A stretch of DNA of 64,000 bases, from positions 372,001 to 436,000 of the forward strand of contig NZ_QNUL01000001.1 of the NCBI RefSeq assembly GCF_003383615.1. Direction: 5' to 3'. Source of the DNA: Dyadobacter luteus (lineage in GTDB: Bacteria; Bacteroidota; Bacteroidia; Cytophagales; Spirosomataceae). The translations under genes and the position numbers were made by a program. Positions within the stretch are counted from its first letter, which is position 1. The number at the start of each line of letters is the position of its first letter. The notes beneath the pieces were generated by a model. It was not told where the DNA came from. It was given only the letters and a program-made list of their open reading frames with translations, and did not search any database. Shown piece by piece: positions 37,401 to 44,858 of the stretch.

Positions 37401-37460
37401 TTGAAAGCCCGGGGTTACACCTTTGCACAACTAAAAGATTACCCTCTTAAAGGCAAGTAA
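34410..37460 (+). CDS. Hybrid histidine kinase fused in frame to a NodB polysaccharide deacetylase
   Basis: One uninterrupted frame of 1016 codons. Residues 1-737 form a hybrid kinase: TM helix (about 7-27), a helical periplasmic sensor, TM helix (about 188-206), HisKA with NMSHEIRTP and phospho-His241, HATPase with LVNLIGNAVKFT, DSGIGIEE and GGTGLGLSIV, a receiver with FMDIQMPEMDG and phospho-Asp532, and an Hpt domain with KRTAHSMKTS and phospho-His672. The frame then reads through Met738 and a signal-peptide-like stretch (PLLPGLTLLFITRLCWAQ) into a NodB domain with TFDACGG, ENHGLNHKP, ISFDVLSGD and IIMHFNHP. The old signal peptide would act as a third membrane helix and put the deacetylase in the periplasm. 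I know of no standard family with this architecture; a lost stop or small indel between two genes is the main alternative. Confidence 0.85.
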   Translation: MRIRTLIFYISAGFIAGIIMLLLAQYFTAGNVRELISGNESLLAEYRLSNELVRLQKDLLVLDNKTKAAVATPDFNKVSEFEKAVDKVIEDNHGLDNAGDSVASRAYMNQLRSLVNTKIELSRELVGSLQVSPQAASQQALSEYKAIRLTDQITRLTHQIDTSGRTALAAKVKLVDQSGQRVLRWNIFLTLLVLVLLIAVFLIIISRMKKQAKLIGQLNTSERKLKEAALIKENFLANMSHEIRTPLNAILGYTNLLQRKKLDDDAALHVATVHQSSETLLSIVNDILDLSKIESGMMRIEHSPFILSELIHSVSMMFHQKIEEKGLTIHINTGPDLPDTLVGDATRLTQILVNLIGNAVKFTMKGKIELSVNIKNTSQDNIELEFKVKDSGIGIEEEKLDTIFERFRQAEDSTTRKFGGTGLGLSIVRDLVHLQNGSIQVKSKVGSGTEISFFIPYQLYKGAPVPEQNKQLSQADNILNEPHILVVEDNVINQGLMVHLLKERGIKVKIAGNGKQALEALQSEDFDIIFMDIQMPEMDGYTTSREIRQTLGLTTPIIAMTAHAMAGEREKCISFGMNDHISKPIRESELTRILTTFLHNSTFLTTDNELITSEEFNFRVINLTYMKEISGGDAQYEKMVTEQFLDLIPAELNALESATTNKNFTELKRTAHSMKTSVSIMGLVSLLDEDLDDLENGELSESEIQQKVDHVTSICQQALIEAKTFYNQFNSLQESHLMKPLLPGLTLLFITRLCWAQPLDIQNENFIRQLYKNPDYLEKKNQVDKAFAHTKPGNWGEFVKGVDEDIVTNKKILALTFDACGGPHGSGYDSELIDYLRKEQIPATLFCSGKWIDTNYDTFLALSKDNLFEIENHGLNHKPCSVDGESEYGIKGTADVPDAFDEIEANERKIETITGRRPLFFRSSTAYTDEACAKIARVLDVTMISFDVLSGDAVPFTPVKTIQESVLQNVKPGALIIMHFNHPEWNTYESLSKIIPVLKARGYTFAQLKDYPLKGK
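36621..37460 (+). CDS. Polysaccharide deacetylase from an internal start (alternative reading of the fused frame)
   Basis: ATG 36621 opens a 279-residue protein with an intact signal peptide (KPLLPGLTLLF core, cleavage near CWA-QP) and a complete NodB domain. Motif 1 is TFDACGG (the TFDDG variant with Asp-Ala), motif 2 ENHGLNHKP, motif 3 PLFFRSSTAYTDE, motif 4 SFDVLSGD and motif 5 LIIMHFNHP. Such enzymes remove N- or O-acetyl groups from cell-wall or surface polysaccharides. The bases at 36619-36623 read TGATG, the usual stop-start overlap of coupled genes, but the TGA is in the +1 frame, not the kinase frame. The free deacetylase may therefore be made in addition to, or instead of, the fusion. 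Confidence 0.5.
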   Translation: MKPLLPGLTLLFITRLCWAQPLDIQNENFIRQLYKNPDYLEKKNQVDKAFAHTKPGNWGEFVKGVDEDIVTNKKILALTFDACGGPHGSGYDSELIDYLRKEQIPATLFCSGKWIDTNYDTFLALSKDNLFEIENHGLNHKPCSVDGESEYGIKGTADVPDAFDEIEANERKIETITGRRPLFFRSSTAYTDEACAKIARVLDVTMISFDVLSGDAVPFTPVKTIQESVLQNVKPGALIIMHFNHPEWNTYESLSKIIPVLKARGYTFAQLKDYPLKGK

Positions 37461-37484
37461 GAAGCTATTTCAACCCGGAAAAGT

Positions 37485-40079
37485 ATGAATCCAATACATT
37501 TTCTTAGACAAAAAGGCATTCCCTACGTCCGTGAAAACGGAAAGATAGTCGGGCAATATATTTTCACAGTGTTTTTCATCGGTCTTGGTATCTGGTTTAT
37601 CCGCCACGAACAAACAGAGCTGCATCAGGTCAGACACATCCTTCTCACGTCCCGCTGGGAATGGTTACTGGCAGGTGTTCTGCTCGCCGGCGTGTACATT
37701 GCACTGCAAGGATTGATGTATATTGAATCTTTCGCCGCCATTGGCAGCAGCGTTTCATTTAAAGACTCGGTAACACTTTTCCTAAAGCGAAATTTCATCA
37801 GCGTTTTCCTTCCTGCAGGTGGTCTTTCTTCCCTCGCTTTCTTCACCGGACCAATTGCGGACAAAGGAATTTCAAAATCCCAGATTCACTTCGCATCCTC
37901 CATTTACGCGTTCGTGGGTATTGTGTCGGTGGTGATTGTCGCAATCCCTGCTTTTTTGTTGGCCGTTGTGCAGGGAAATGTGGGAGCCGGCGAGTGGACA
38001 GCACTGGCATCACTGCTGATTTTAACTTGCTGTATATATCTACTCTACCGATCCATATTAAATCAGGGATTGCTCTACCAAAAAGTGATCCGTTATGCTC
38101 CCCCGGTGGAAGTGTACCTGGAAGATCTGCAAAGTAATAAAATCGATAAAATTCACTTTTTATGGGTTGTTTTTTATAGTGTTTTGATTGAGCTGACAGG
38201 GATCGCTCACGTGTATATCGCCATGCTCGCGCTGGGGCTGCAAGCATCACTTTTTGCAGCCATCATCAGCTACATTGTTGCAGTCATATTTCTGATCGCA
38301 TCTCCGTTTTTACGCGGCCTGGGAGCAATTGAGGTATCGATGACCTATATTCTGATCCGGTTTGGCTTCACAGATGCAGCCGCCATTTCCATCACTTTTT
38401 TCTACCGTTTCCTTGAATTCTGGCTACCCTTGTTTGCCGGAGCCATGAGTTTTCTTTTGAAAATCAACAGACTATTGATGCGGGTTTTCCCGGCTCTTTT
38501 ACTACTCTTACTTGGTATAGTCAATATTATTTCGGTTCTCACACCTGCAATTAGCCAGCGGCTGATCTTCCTCAAAGACTTTCTCCCACTCGGCGCGATC
38601 ACAGTTTCCAATTATTTTGTACTGATCACCGGCTTGCTTTTACTGGTTACCGCTGCGTTTATGCTCAAAGGTCTTCGCATGGCCTGGTACTTCTCCGTTT
38701 TCTTTTGTCTGCTTTCCTTTGTAGGAAACCTTACCAAAGCCATTGATTATGAGGAAGCTAGTTTTGCACTATTCGTACTGGCCATTTTAATCTTGTCAAG
38801 AAAAGAATATTACATCCGTAACAACCGCAGGCTTGGCATCATTGGAATTCAAACCACTTTGCTTTCCTGCCTAGCGGTAATGCTTTATGGTTGTGTCGGA
38901 TTTTATTTTCTGGATCAAAAGCATTTTAACATCGATTTCAGCTGGTCGGATTCGATCAGATATACCGTTCAGAATTTTCTGCTGATAGGAAGCCAAAATT
39001 TAATTCCTCAGGATATTTTCGCAAGTGACTTTCTTTATTCACTCAATATCAGCGGTTTTATTTGCATTTCCTTTCTGGTATACACGCTGGTTCGGCCCTA
39101 CATTCTAAAAGCAACCGTAGAAACAGATGATTTGCAATGGGCGAAAAAGCAGCTGGTTTCCTACGGAAGTTCAGGTATGGATTATTTCAAAGCTTATCCT
39201 GATAAACTCATTTTCCGGCCGGAAAACAGTGAAGCCTTTATAGCTTACCGGCTCACGGGCAACTTTGCCGTAGCGCTGGAGTGTCCGGTCGGGCCCAGAG
39301 ATACTTGGAGATCTTGTATTACAGCTTTTGAAAAATACTGCTTTGACAGCGGATTGAAAAGTATTTATTACCGCGTTCCTGAGGAGAATCTTGCCTATTT
39401 CCCTGATAAAAAGAAATTATTTCTGGGCCAGGAAGGTGTGCTTGATTTGACTGGTTTTTCACTGGATGGAGGTTCGAGAAAATCAATCAGGAATGCATTG
39501 AAGAAGGTTTCCGAAAAAGGTTTTTACACAAAAACGTACACCGCACCCATTGATGAGGACTTGCTCGATAAATTGAATGATGTCTCCCAAGAATGGCTAC
39601 AAGACACACAAAGGTCGGAAATCGTGTTTTCTCAGGGAATGTTTTTGCGGGGAGAATTGAAAGAGCAGACTGTCATTACCCTCGAAGATCCTGATGGAAA
39701 GATTGTTGCTTTTGTAAATATCATCCCGGATTATGCTCCCGGCGAAGGCACCTACGACCTGATACGTAAAACCAAAGATGCCCCGAACGGAGTCATCGAT
39801 TTTATCACGGTGGCGCTTTTTAATCAATTAAAAAATGACGGTTTTAAAACCTGTAACCTGGGGTTTGCTCCACTTTCCGGCATTGCCGACCCGAAGAATT
39901 TCCCGGAACGTTCTATGAAATTCGCTTATGAGAAGATCAGTAGCTTTTCGCATTACAAAGGGCTGCGCGACTTTAAGGAAAAGTTCTCGCCGGTCTGGTA
40001 CAACAAATACCTGATTTACGATCAGGATTATGATTTATTCAAAGTTCCAGCAGCACTGACGAATGTAATCAAACCATAA
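37485..40079 (+). CDS. mprF: Phosphatidylglycerol lysyltransferase/flippase, MprF-like
   Basis: The 864-residue protein has the two-part build of MprF. Residues 1-530 carry about 14 transmembrane helices of the flippase/synthase membrane domain (LGAIEVSMTYILIRFGF and FFYRFLEFWLPLFAG are the conserved UPF0104-like motifs). Residues 560-864 are the cytoplasmic GNAT-type aminoacyltransferase domain (DUF2156), with FIAYRLTGNFAVALECPVGP, SIYYRVPEENL, FSLDGGSRKSIRNALKK and FKTCNLGFAPLSG. MprF transfers lysine from Lys-tRNA to phosphatidylglycerol and flips the product, lowering surface negative charge and giving resistance to cationic peptides. It begins 24 bp after the kinase/deacetylase stop and is followed 48 bp later by the AcvB-like gene. 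The aminoacyl donor (Lys or other) is not proven by sequence. Confidence 0.92.
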   Translation: MNPIHFLRQKGIPYVRENGKIVGQYIFTVFFIGLGIWFIRHEQTELHQVRHILLTSRWEWLLAGVLLAGVYIALQGLMYIESFAAIGSSVSFKDSVTLFLKRNFISVFLPAGGLSSLAFFTGPIADKGISKSQIHFASSIYAFVGIVSVVIVAIPAFLLAVVQGNVGAGEWTALASLLILTCCIYLLYRSILNQGLLYQKVIRYAPPVEVYLEDLQSNKIDKIHFLWVVFYSVLIELTGIAHVYIAMLALGLQASLFAAIISYIVAVIFLIASPFLRGLGAIEVSMTYILIRFGFTDAAAISITFFYRFLEFWLPLFAGAMSFLLKINRLLMRVFPALLLLLLGIVNIISVLTPAISQRLIFLKDFLPLGAITVSNYFVLITGLLLLVTAAFMLKGLRMAWYFSVFFCLLSFVGNLTKAIDYEEASFALFVLAILILSRKEYYIRNNRRLGIIGIQTTLLSCLAVMLYGCVGFYFLDQKHFNIDFSWSDSIRYTVQNFLLIGSQNLIPQDIFASDFLYSLNISGFICISFLVYTLVRPYILKATVETDDLQWAKKQLVSYGSSGMDYFKAYPDKLIFRPENSEAFIAYRLTGNFAVALECPVGPRDTWRSCITAFEKYCFDSGLKSIYYRVPEENLAYFPDKKKLFLGQEGVLDLTGFSLDGGSRKSIRNALKKVSEKGFYTKTYTAPIDEDLLDKLNDVSQEWLQDTQRSEIVFSQGMFLRGELKEQTVITLEDPDGKIVAFVNIIPDYAPGEGTYDLIRKTKDAPNGVIDFITVALFNQLKNDGFKTCNLGFAPLSGIADPKNFPERSMKFAYEKISSFSHYKGLRDFKEKFSPVWYNKYLIYDQDYDLFKVPAALTNVIKP

Positions 40080-40127
40080 AAGCAGGTTCGAATTCATCCT
40101 TTAAACACACATCATCAATATCTGAAA

Positions 40128-41558
40128 ATGAAAAAGCCACTTGCCCTCTTTCTTGTTTTTCTGCTTGCATGTCAGATAGCTCATGCCGGTACAATCGATT
40201 CCATTGTGTATGGTTCTTTTGGAAAAATCATACTTTACCATCCCTCAATTCAGCCTACCTCTGTAGCGCTGTTTGTGTCGGGTGATGGTGGCTGGGAGTC
40301 AGGCGTAATAGAGATGGCTAAAAACATAGCGGCGCAGGGAGCGCTGGTGCTGGGCATTGATGCCCGGAATTATAAAAAATCACTCAACCGCCAAACAGAA
40401 GGTTGTTTATATCCGGCAGCCGATTTTGAAAATCTGAGTCTGATGATTCAGAAAAAATACCAGTTTCCTCAATACCTAAAACCGGTGCTGGTTGGCTATT
40501 CTTATGGGGCTACGCTCATTTACGGAATACTCGCCCAGGCCCCTGCCAATACTTTCAAAGGAGCGTTGGCTCTGGGCTTCTGTCCTGATATTGAAATCGC
40601 GAAACCGCTGTGCAAGGGAACAGCGCTCAGTTCGCATCTTACAGCAGATAAAAAAACGTATTGGTTAGAAAAAACATCCCGACTTACCGCGCCATTTATC
40701 GCCCTGAATGGCTTGAAGGATTTAAACTGTCCGTACGCATCGACAAAACAGTTTCTTGAAAAGATGCCTATGGCAGAACTGGTCACTCTTCCAAAGGTCG
40801 GCCATGGCTTTTCGGTGAACACTAACTGGTTGCCTCAGTTCAATATCGCTTACAAACAAATACTTCGTACACAGTCATTTACAGAACAGAAGTCTGCTCA
40901 GAACGCTTTACTTCAAACACAAAAAACAGCGCTGCTGCCAGGATCCTTACCATTAACACTGATTCCTTCCGCTCAGAAAAACGACATGCCCCTTGTGTTT
41001 TTTATTTCCGGAGATGGAGGCTGGACCAGTTTCGATCAGTCTCTGGCCGAGAACCTGGCAAAGAGCGGAATGCCCGTTGTGGGTATGGACGCACAGAAGT
41101 ATTTCTGGAAGGAAAAATCGCCCGGACAATCAGCTGCTGACGTTAGTAAGGCCATTGTGCATTATATGCAGCAATGGAGTAAAAGGGAATTTGTATTGAT
41201 GGGCTTTTCATTTGGAGCATCTGTTGTGCCGTTTATTGCCGACAGACTTTCCTCAGATATCCAGAAAAATATAAAAGGTGTAATCTCACTGTCTCCCGAC
41301 GAAAACGCTGATTTTGAAATACATATTACCGACATGCTCAACCTGGGGCAAAACAATGGTCAGTACAATGTGCTGGCGGAAATGATTAAAATTAAGGATC
41401 TGAAACCAGCTTGTATATTCGGGGGCCGGGAAGATAGTCAGGTCAAAGACAAATTAAAAAAAGAAGGAATTAAAACCATAATCCTACCCGGAGGCCACCA
41501 TTACAACGATGATTATGCGGCCCTTACAACTGTCATTTTGAGCAATATTCGGAATTGA
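40128..41558 (+). CDS. AcvB/VirJ-like protein, probable lysyl-phosphatidylglycerol hydrolase
   Basis: The 476-residue exported protein (signal peptide 1-20, ending AHA-GT) contains two VirJ-type alpha/beta-hydrolase halves. The first (about 45-245) has FVSGDGGWESGVIEMAKNIA, LGIDARNYKKSL and the nucleophile elbow LVGYSYGATL. The second (about 280-476) has FFISGDGGWTSFDQSLAENL, VGMDAQKYFW, LMGFSFGASVV and the His region LPGGHHYNDDY. In Agrobacterium and rhizobia, AcvB is encoded beside the lysyl-PG synthase LpiA and hydrolyses lysyl-PG in the periplasm. The same pairing here, 48 bp after mprF, supports that role. Both halves retain a G-x-S-x-G elbow, so both could be active. Confidence 0.87.
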   Translation: MKKPLALFLVFLLACQIAHAGTIDSIVYGSFGKIILYHPSIQPTSVALFVSGDGGWESGVIEMAKNIAAQGALVLGIDARNYKKSLNRQTEGCLYPAADFENLSLMIQKKYQFPQYLKPVLVGYSYGATLIYGILAQAPANTFKGALALGFCPDIEIAKPLCKGTALSSHLTADKKTYWLEKTSRLTAPFIALNGLKDLNCPYASTKQFLEKMPMAELVTLPKVGHGFSVNTNWLPQFNIAYKQILRTQSFTEQKSAQNALLQTQKTALLPGSLPLTLIPSAQKNDMPLVFFISGDGGWTSFDQSLAENLAKSGMPVVGMDAQKYFWKEKSPGQSAADVSKAIVHYMQQWSKREFVLMGFSFGASVVPFIADRLSSDIQKNIKGVISLSPDENADFEIHITDMLNLGQNNGQYNVLAEMIKIKDLKPACIFGGREDSQVKDKLKKEGIKTIILPGGHHYNDDYAALTTVILSNIRN

Positions 41559-41590
41559 TCCCCTATTTCAGGACGGGACATATATTAAAG

Positions 41591-41626
41591 AAAAAAGCGT
41601 TTAACATTGCTGCTAAACGCTTTTTT
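41591..41626. terminator. Bidirectional terminator between acvB-like gene and tRNA-Arg
   Basis: Perfect 13-bp stem (AAAAAAGCGTTTA at 41591-41603, TAAACGCTTTTTT at 41614-41626) with T runs on both strands. It ends the plus-strand operon and the minus-strand tRNA transcript. Confidence 0.9.
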
Positions 41627-41628
41627 TG

Positions 41629-41702
41629 TGATTCCGTTGTGATTCGAACACAAGACCTACTGCTTAGAAGGCAGTTGCTCTATCCAGCTGAGCTACGGAA
41701 CC
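41629..41702 (-). tRNA. tRNA-Arg (anticodon TCT)
   Basis: 74 bases. The acceptor stem GGTTCCG pairs with CGGAATC (one G-T), the D-arm is AGCTCAGCTGGATAGAGC, the anticodon arm ACTGCCTTCTAAGCAGT has anticodon TCT reading AGA, and the T-arm contains GTTCGAATC. The CCA end is not encoded. A 30-base copy of its anticodon region lies at 41714-41743. Confidence 0.95.
41652..41681 (-). repeat. 30-bp repeat, copy inside tRNA-Arg
   Basis: This segment of the tRNA (end of D-arm, whole anticodon arm, variable region) is repeated exactly at 41714-41743, 62 bases away in the same orientation. Confidence 0.85.
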
Positions 41703-41713
41703 GAAACTTTTAA

Positions 41714-41743
41714 AAGACCTACTGCTTAGAAGGCAGTTGCTCT
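41714..41743 (-). repeat. Partial tRNA-Arg duplicate (anticodon-arm fragment)
   Basis: Thirty bases identical to the middle of tRNA-Arg(TCT), without acceptor or T-arm, so it is not a tRNA gene. It lies upstream of the intact tRNA relative to transcription and could leave the anticodon arm in the precursor between tRNA-Pro and tRNA-Arg. Confidence 0.85.
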
Positions 41744-41753
41744 TCGGTTAATG

Positions 41754-41807
41754 AAACAGGCAGTGAGCAGTTCGCAGATCAAGCTGCATACGGCCTACTG
41801 CCTGTTT
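41754..41807. repeat. Inverted repeat between tRNA-Pro and the tRNA-Arg fragment
   Basis: Perfect 11-bp arms AAACAGGCAGT (41754-41764) and ACTGCCTGTTT (41797-41807) with a 32-base loop. It may be a precursor-processing stem or a terminator. Confidence 0.6.
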
Positions 41808-41811
41808 ATTT

Positions 41812-41886
<75 letters not shown>

Positions 41887-41934
41887 AGTTTGACTTTACC
41901 TTGCAGATAAAATCAAAGGCCATTTAAAACAGTG

Positions 41935-42021
41935 TAGAGGAAGCGGGATTCGAACCCGCGGTACCCTTGCGAGTACGGCAGTTTAGCAAACTACTGGTTT
42001 CAGCCACTCACCCATCCCTCC
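41935..42021 (-). tRNA. tRNA-Ser (anticodon GCT)
   Basis: 87 bases with a long variable arm (CGTACTCGCAAGGGTAC) as in class II tRNAs, anticodon GCT reading AGC/AGT, and T-arm GCGGGTTCGAATCCCGC. The acceptor stem GGAGGGA/TTCCTCT has two G-T pairs including the first pair, and the discriminator is A rather than the usual G, which is a little unusual. First gene of the tRNA cluster. Confidence 0.9.
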
Positions 42022-42040
42022 GTTGTTCCGTTCTGGGTTG

Positions 42041-42073
42041 CAAATATAGCTGGTTGTAAATCAGAAAAGCAAA
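42041..42073 (-). promoter_or_regulatory. Promoter of the tRNA Ser-Pro-Arg cluster
   Basis: On the minus strand TTTG (42070-42073), a 21-base spacer and TATATTTG (42041-42048) match the consensus. Transcription would begin about 13 bases before tRNA-Ser. Confidence 0.75.
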
Positions 42074-42151
42074 CTTTTAAATAAAAAAACTTTATCAGAA
42101 GCGTTAAAAGCCCTATTTTTGAAAAACTTTAAATTACACAAAACGTTCAGT

Positions 42152-43114
42152 ATGAACTGGAATTACCCCTTTGGGAGCACAGAATATTTTTTTATATTTT
42201 TTTTCGTTTTCGTCTACACAACCTACATAATACGCACAATCCGCGTTGCCAGACAACTTAAAACTACGGCCAGAACAATCATCATCAAGTTGTTTTTAAG
42301 AAGTATTACGCTTGGTCTGCTGATCATAAGTTTATTGGGTCCCTCATTTGGAGAGGCGGAAAGACAGATTTCTGCAAAAGGGAAAGACATTTATCTTGTG
42401 GTCGACCTTTCCAGATCCATGGATGCAGCGGACGTAAATCCGTCCAGACTCGAAAAGGTTAAGTTTGAATTGAACCATTTTATACAAAACCAGCGTGCGA
42501 ACAAGATTGGGATTATTATTTTCTCAAATGATGCTTTCGTTCAGGTACCTCTCACATATGATGCCGCTGCACTGGAGCTCTTCATACAATCCCTGCAAAC
42601 AGATCTTTTACCTACAAGCGGCACTAATATTTGTGGCGCTGTGGAGCTTGCCTATACCAAACTGATGAGTACTACAGATCCTACCAGCCGTTCCAAAATG
42701 ATAATTACCTTCACCGATGGCGAAAATGGGAATGATTGCAGCCGAAGTCTGTATAACAATCTTCGCCGTTTTGGGGTAGGTAATTATATAGTTGCAGTGG
42801 GAACACCGAATGGAATAAGCATCCGGAATCAGGGTAAGCCTCTTCTGGATGAAAACGGCAACATTGTAGTTAGTAAATTGGGTACAGGATTTCTTAAATC
42901 TTTCGCAGGAAACACCAAGGGTAACTATTACGAACTGAACAATGCCAAAAATGATATTAACAAACTTATCGGCGATGTAACAAATGCCGATGGTACCTTA
43001 ATAGACTCGAGAACGGTGACAGTGGCGAGTAACAAGTACTACTATTTTCTTGGTGCAGCGTTAATATTGTTGCTGCTTGATGTGTTAATTACGATCGGAA
43101 CCTTCCGTCTCTGA
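42152..43114 (+). CDS. vWA-domain membrane protein, BatA/BatB-like
   Basis: ATG 42152 is preferred over an upstream TTG because it starts directly before the first membrane helix (about 10-28). A second helix follows (about 50-68), then a von Willebrand A domain (about 85-270) with a full MIDAS: DLSRSMD (DxSxS), TSGTNI and TFTDGEN. A C-terminal helix (about 297-317) anchors it. This 320-residue layout is that of the BatA/BatB 'aerotolerance' proteins, which act with TPR partners and MoxR ATPases in the envelope; MoxR is not in this window. It is followed by the TPR gene after 40 bp. Confidence 0.88.
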   Translation: MNWNYPFGSTEYFFIFFFVFVYTTYIIRTIRVARQLKTTARTIIIKLFLRSITLGLLIISLLGPSFGEAERQISAKGKDIYLVVDLSRSMDAADVNPSRLEKVKFELNHFIQNQRANKIGIIIFSNDAFVQVPLTYDAAALELFIQSLQTDLLPTSGTNICGAVELAYTKLMSTTDPTSRSKMIITFTDGENGNDCSRSLYNNLRRFGVGNYIVAVGTPNGISIRNQGKPLLDENGNIVVSKLGTGFLKSFAGNTKGNYYELNNAKNDINKLIGDVTNADGTLIDSRTVTVASNKYYYFLGAALILLLLDVLITIGTFRL

Positions 43115-43154
43115 TGATCTCTTCCTATTTTTGCAGGGTAACAACCGTTTTTTC

Positions 43155-43862
43155 ATGACATCAATCATTCTCTATCTGCTTCTCTGGCTTATGGACAATC
43201 GAAATTTCGATTCCATTACCAAGGCTAATGAGCGGAAACTGAGCGCTGAGCGATTTTTTGAAAACAAGCAGTTCGTGGAAGCGGCAGATCTTTACCAGCA
43301 GATAACTTATGGATCAACATTTTCCGAACCAGGAGCCAGGCTGAATATGGCCCATGCTTATTTTCTGGCTGGAAAATACCGGAAAGCGCTTCAGCATTAT
43401 CAGCTTTTAAGGCGTGTGAATAACAGAATGATTTCTTCTGTGGCCAATTTGCAGGTAGGCTTGATTAAAGCACAACAGGAAGATACGGCTGCTGCATTGA
43501 GCAGTTTGAAAGAAGCTTTACGTATAGATCCTAATAATGAGATTGCCAGGCATAACTTTGTTATTTTAAAGGACGCGTTTTCAGGAATGGAGCAAATGCC
43601 TGCATCTAAAACTGAAAAGAAACAATCGCAGCCTGAAGCAAACAACCAACCGGCCCCACCCCCAAAGCCTAACCAGCAGGAGGTAGAGGAGAATGCAAAA
43701 AGAGAGCAGTTATTGACCAGTCTTAAGGCCATGAATATGTCTGAAGATCAGGCAAGGGCAATATTGGATGCAATGAAGTCGGGAGAATCCCAATATATTT
43801 ATCAGCTACGCAGAAAACAGTATGCGAAGAAAGCTGAGCAGAGTGAGCAAATTGAATGGTAA
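43155..43862 (+). CDS. TPR protein, BatC/BatE-like
   Basis: ATG 43155 is preferred over an upstream TTG at 43131. The 235-residue product starts with a membrane helix ([12 protein letters not shown]) and has about three TPR units ([58 protein letters not shown]). A Pro/Gln-rich linker and a C-terminal charged helix ending [20 protein letters not shown] follow. The paired vWA gene just upstream identifies it as a Bat-operon TPR partner. Its stop lies 16 bp before purC. Confidence 0.85.
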   Translation: MTSIILYLLLWLMDNRNFDSITKANERKLSAERFFENKQFVEAADLYQQITYGSTFSEPGARLNMAHAYFLAGKYRKALQHYQLLRRVNNRMISSVANLQVGLIKAQQEDTAAALSSLKEALRIDPNNEIARHNFVILKDAFSGMEQMPASKTEKKQSQPEANNQPAPPPKPNQQEVEENAKREQLLTSLKAMNMSEDQARAILDAMKSGESQYIYQLRRKQYAKKAEQSEQIEW

Positions 43863-43878
43863 TTTTTATCAAAAACCA

Positions 43879-44820
43879 ATGAACAGTATATCCGAAACAA
43901 ATTTCCAGTTTCCTAATCAAACAGCCTTTTACAAGGGAAAAGTACGCGATGTGTATTCTTTTGAGAAACATCTTGTGATGGTTGCAACCGACCGCATATC
44001 TGCTTTCGATGTAATCCTGCCACGCGCTATTCCTTTCAAAGGACAAGTTCTGAATCAGATTGCAGCCTATTTCCTGAATGCAACTTCGGATATTGTACCT
44101 AACTGGCTTGAAGAGGTTCCGGATCCTAACGTAGCTATAGGTATCAAGTGTGAAACCTTTCCGGTTGAAATGGTTGTGCGCGGATACCTTGCAGGCCATG
44201 CCTGGAGAGAATATAGTGCGGGAAAAAGAGCTGTTTGCGGAGTGGCTTTGCCGGACGGCTTGAATGAGAACGACAAATTGCCTCAACCGATCATCACACC
44301 AACTACAAAGGCGCATGAAGGTCATGATGAAGATATTTCACGTGAAGAGATTCTGAGCCAGGGACTGGTTAGTGAGGATGATTACGAACATCTGGAAAGA
44401 TATACCCTTGCGCTTTACAACAGAGGTGCTGAGATGGCCGCAGACCAGGGGTTAATTCTGGTAGACACAAAATATGAATTCGGTAAAAAGGATGGAGTTA
44501 TTTATCTGATCGATGAAATTCACACTCCTGATTCGTCACGGTACTTCTATAAAGATGTTTACCAGCAAAACCAGGAACAAAAATTGCCGCAAAAGCAGCT
44601 ATCCAAAGAGTTCGTAAGGGAATGGCTCATTCAAAACGGCTTCCAGGGAAAAGACGGACAGCAAATACCTGTCATGGACGACGAACGTGTAGCGCTGATT
44701 ACTGAACGTTATATTGAACTTTACGAGAAAGTAACTGGAAATAAATTCCAGAAGGCACACGTAGAAAATCCTGTAGAGCGTATTGAAAAAGCAATTGCCA
44801 GAGCTACGGAAACATTTTAA
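43879..44820 (+). CDS. purC: Phosphoribosylaminoimidazole-succinocarboxamide synthase
   Basis: Starting at ATG 43879 (an upstream in-frame ATG at 43822 would overlap the TPR gene) the product has 313 residues, the length of the longer SAICAR synthases. Motifs are [12 protein letters not shown] (ATP-binding N-terminus), [42 protein letters not shown] and LVDTKYEFG with [15 protein letters not shown]. It ligates aspartate to CAIR with ATP in purine synthesis. No other pur gene is adjacent; it is co-directional with the Bat-like pair and a STAS gene. Confidence 0.95.
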   Translation: MNSISETNFQFPNQTAFYKGKVRDVYSFEKHLVMVATDRISAFDVILPRAIPFKGQVLNQIAAYFLNATSDIVPNWLEEVPDPNVAIGIKCETFPVEMVVRGYLAGHAWREYSAGKRAVCGVALPDGLNENDKLPQPIITPTTKAHEGHDEDISREEILSQGLVSEDDYEHLERYTLALYNRGAEMAADQGLILVDTKYEFGKKDGVIYLIDEIHTPDSSRYFYKDVYQQNQEQKLPQKQLSKEFVREWLIQNGFQGKDGQQIPVMDDERVALITERYIELYEKVTGNKFQKAHVENPVERIEKAIARATETF

Positions 44821-44858
44821 TTATAAAGAGAAGACCATTTTTTTTAAACAAACTTGCC

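Noticed and set aside
41714-41743. Second tRNA-Arg gene
   Set aside because: Only the anticodon region is present; acceptor and T-arms are missing, so it is a partial repeat and not a tRNA.
43723-44325. 200-codon minus-strand frame across the TPR gene end and purC
   Set aside because: Antisense to two well-supported genes and without recognisable features.
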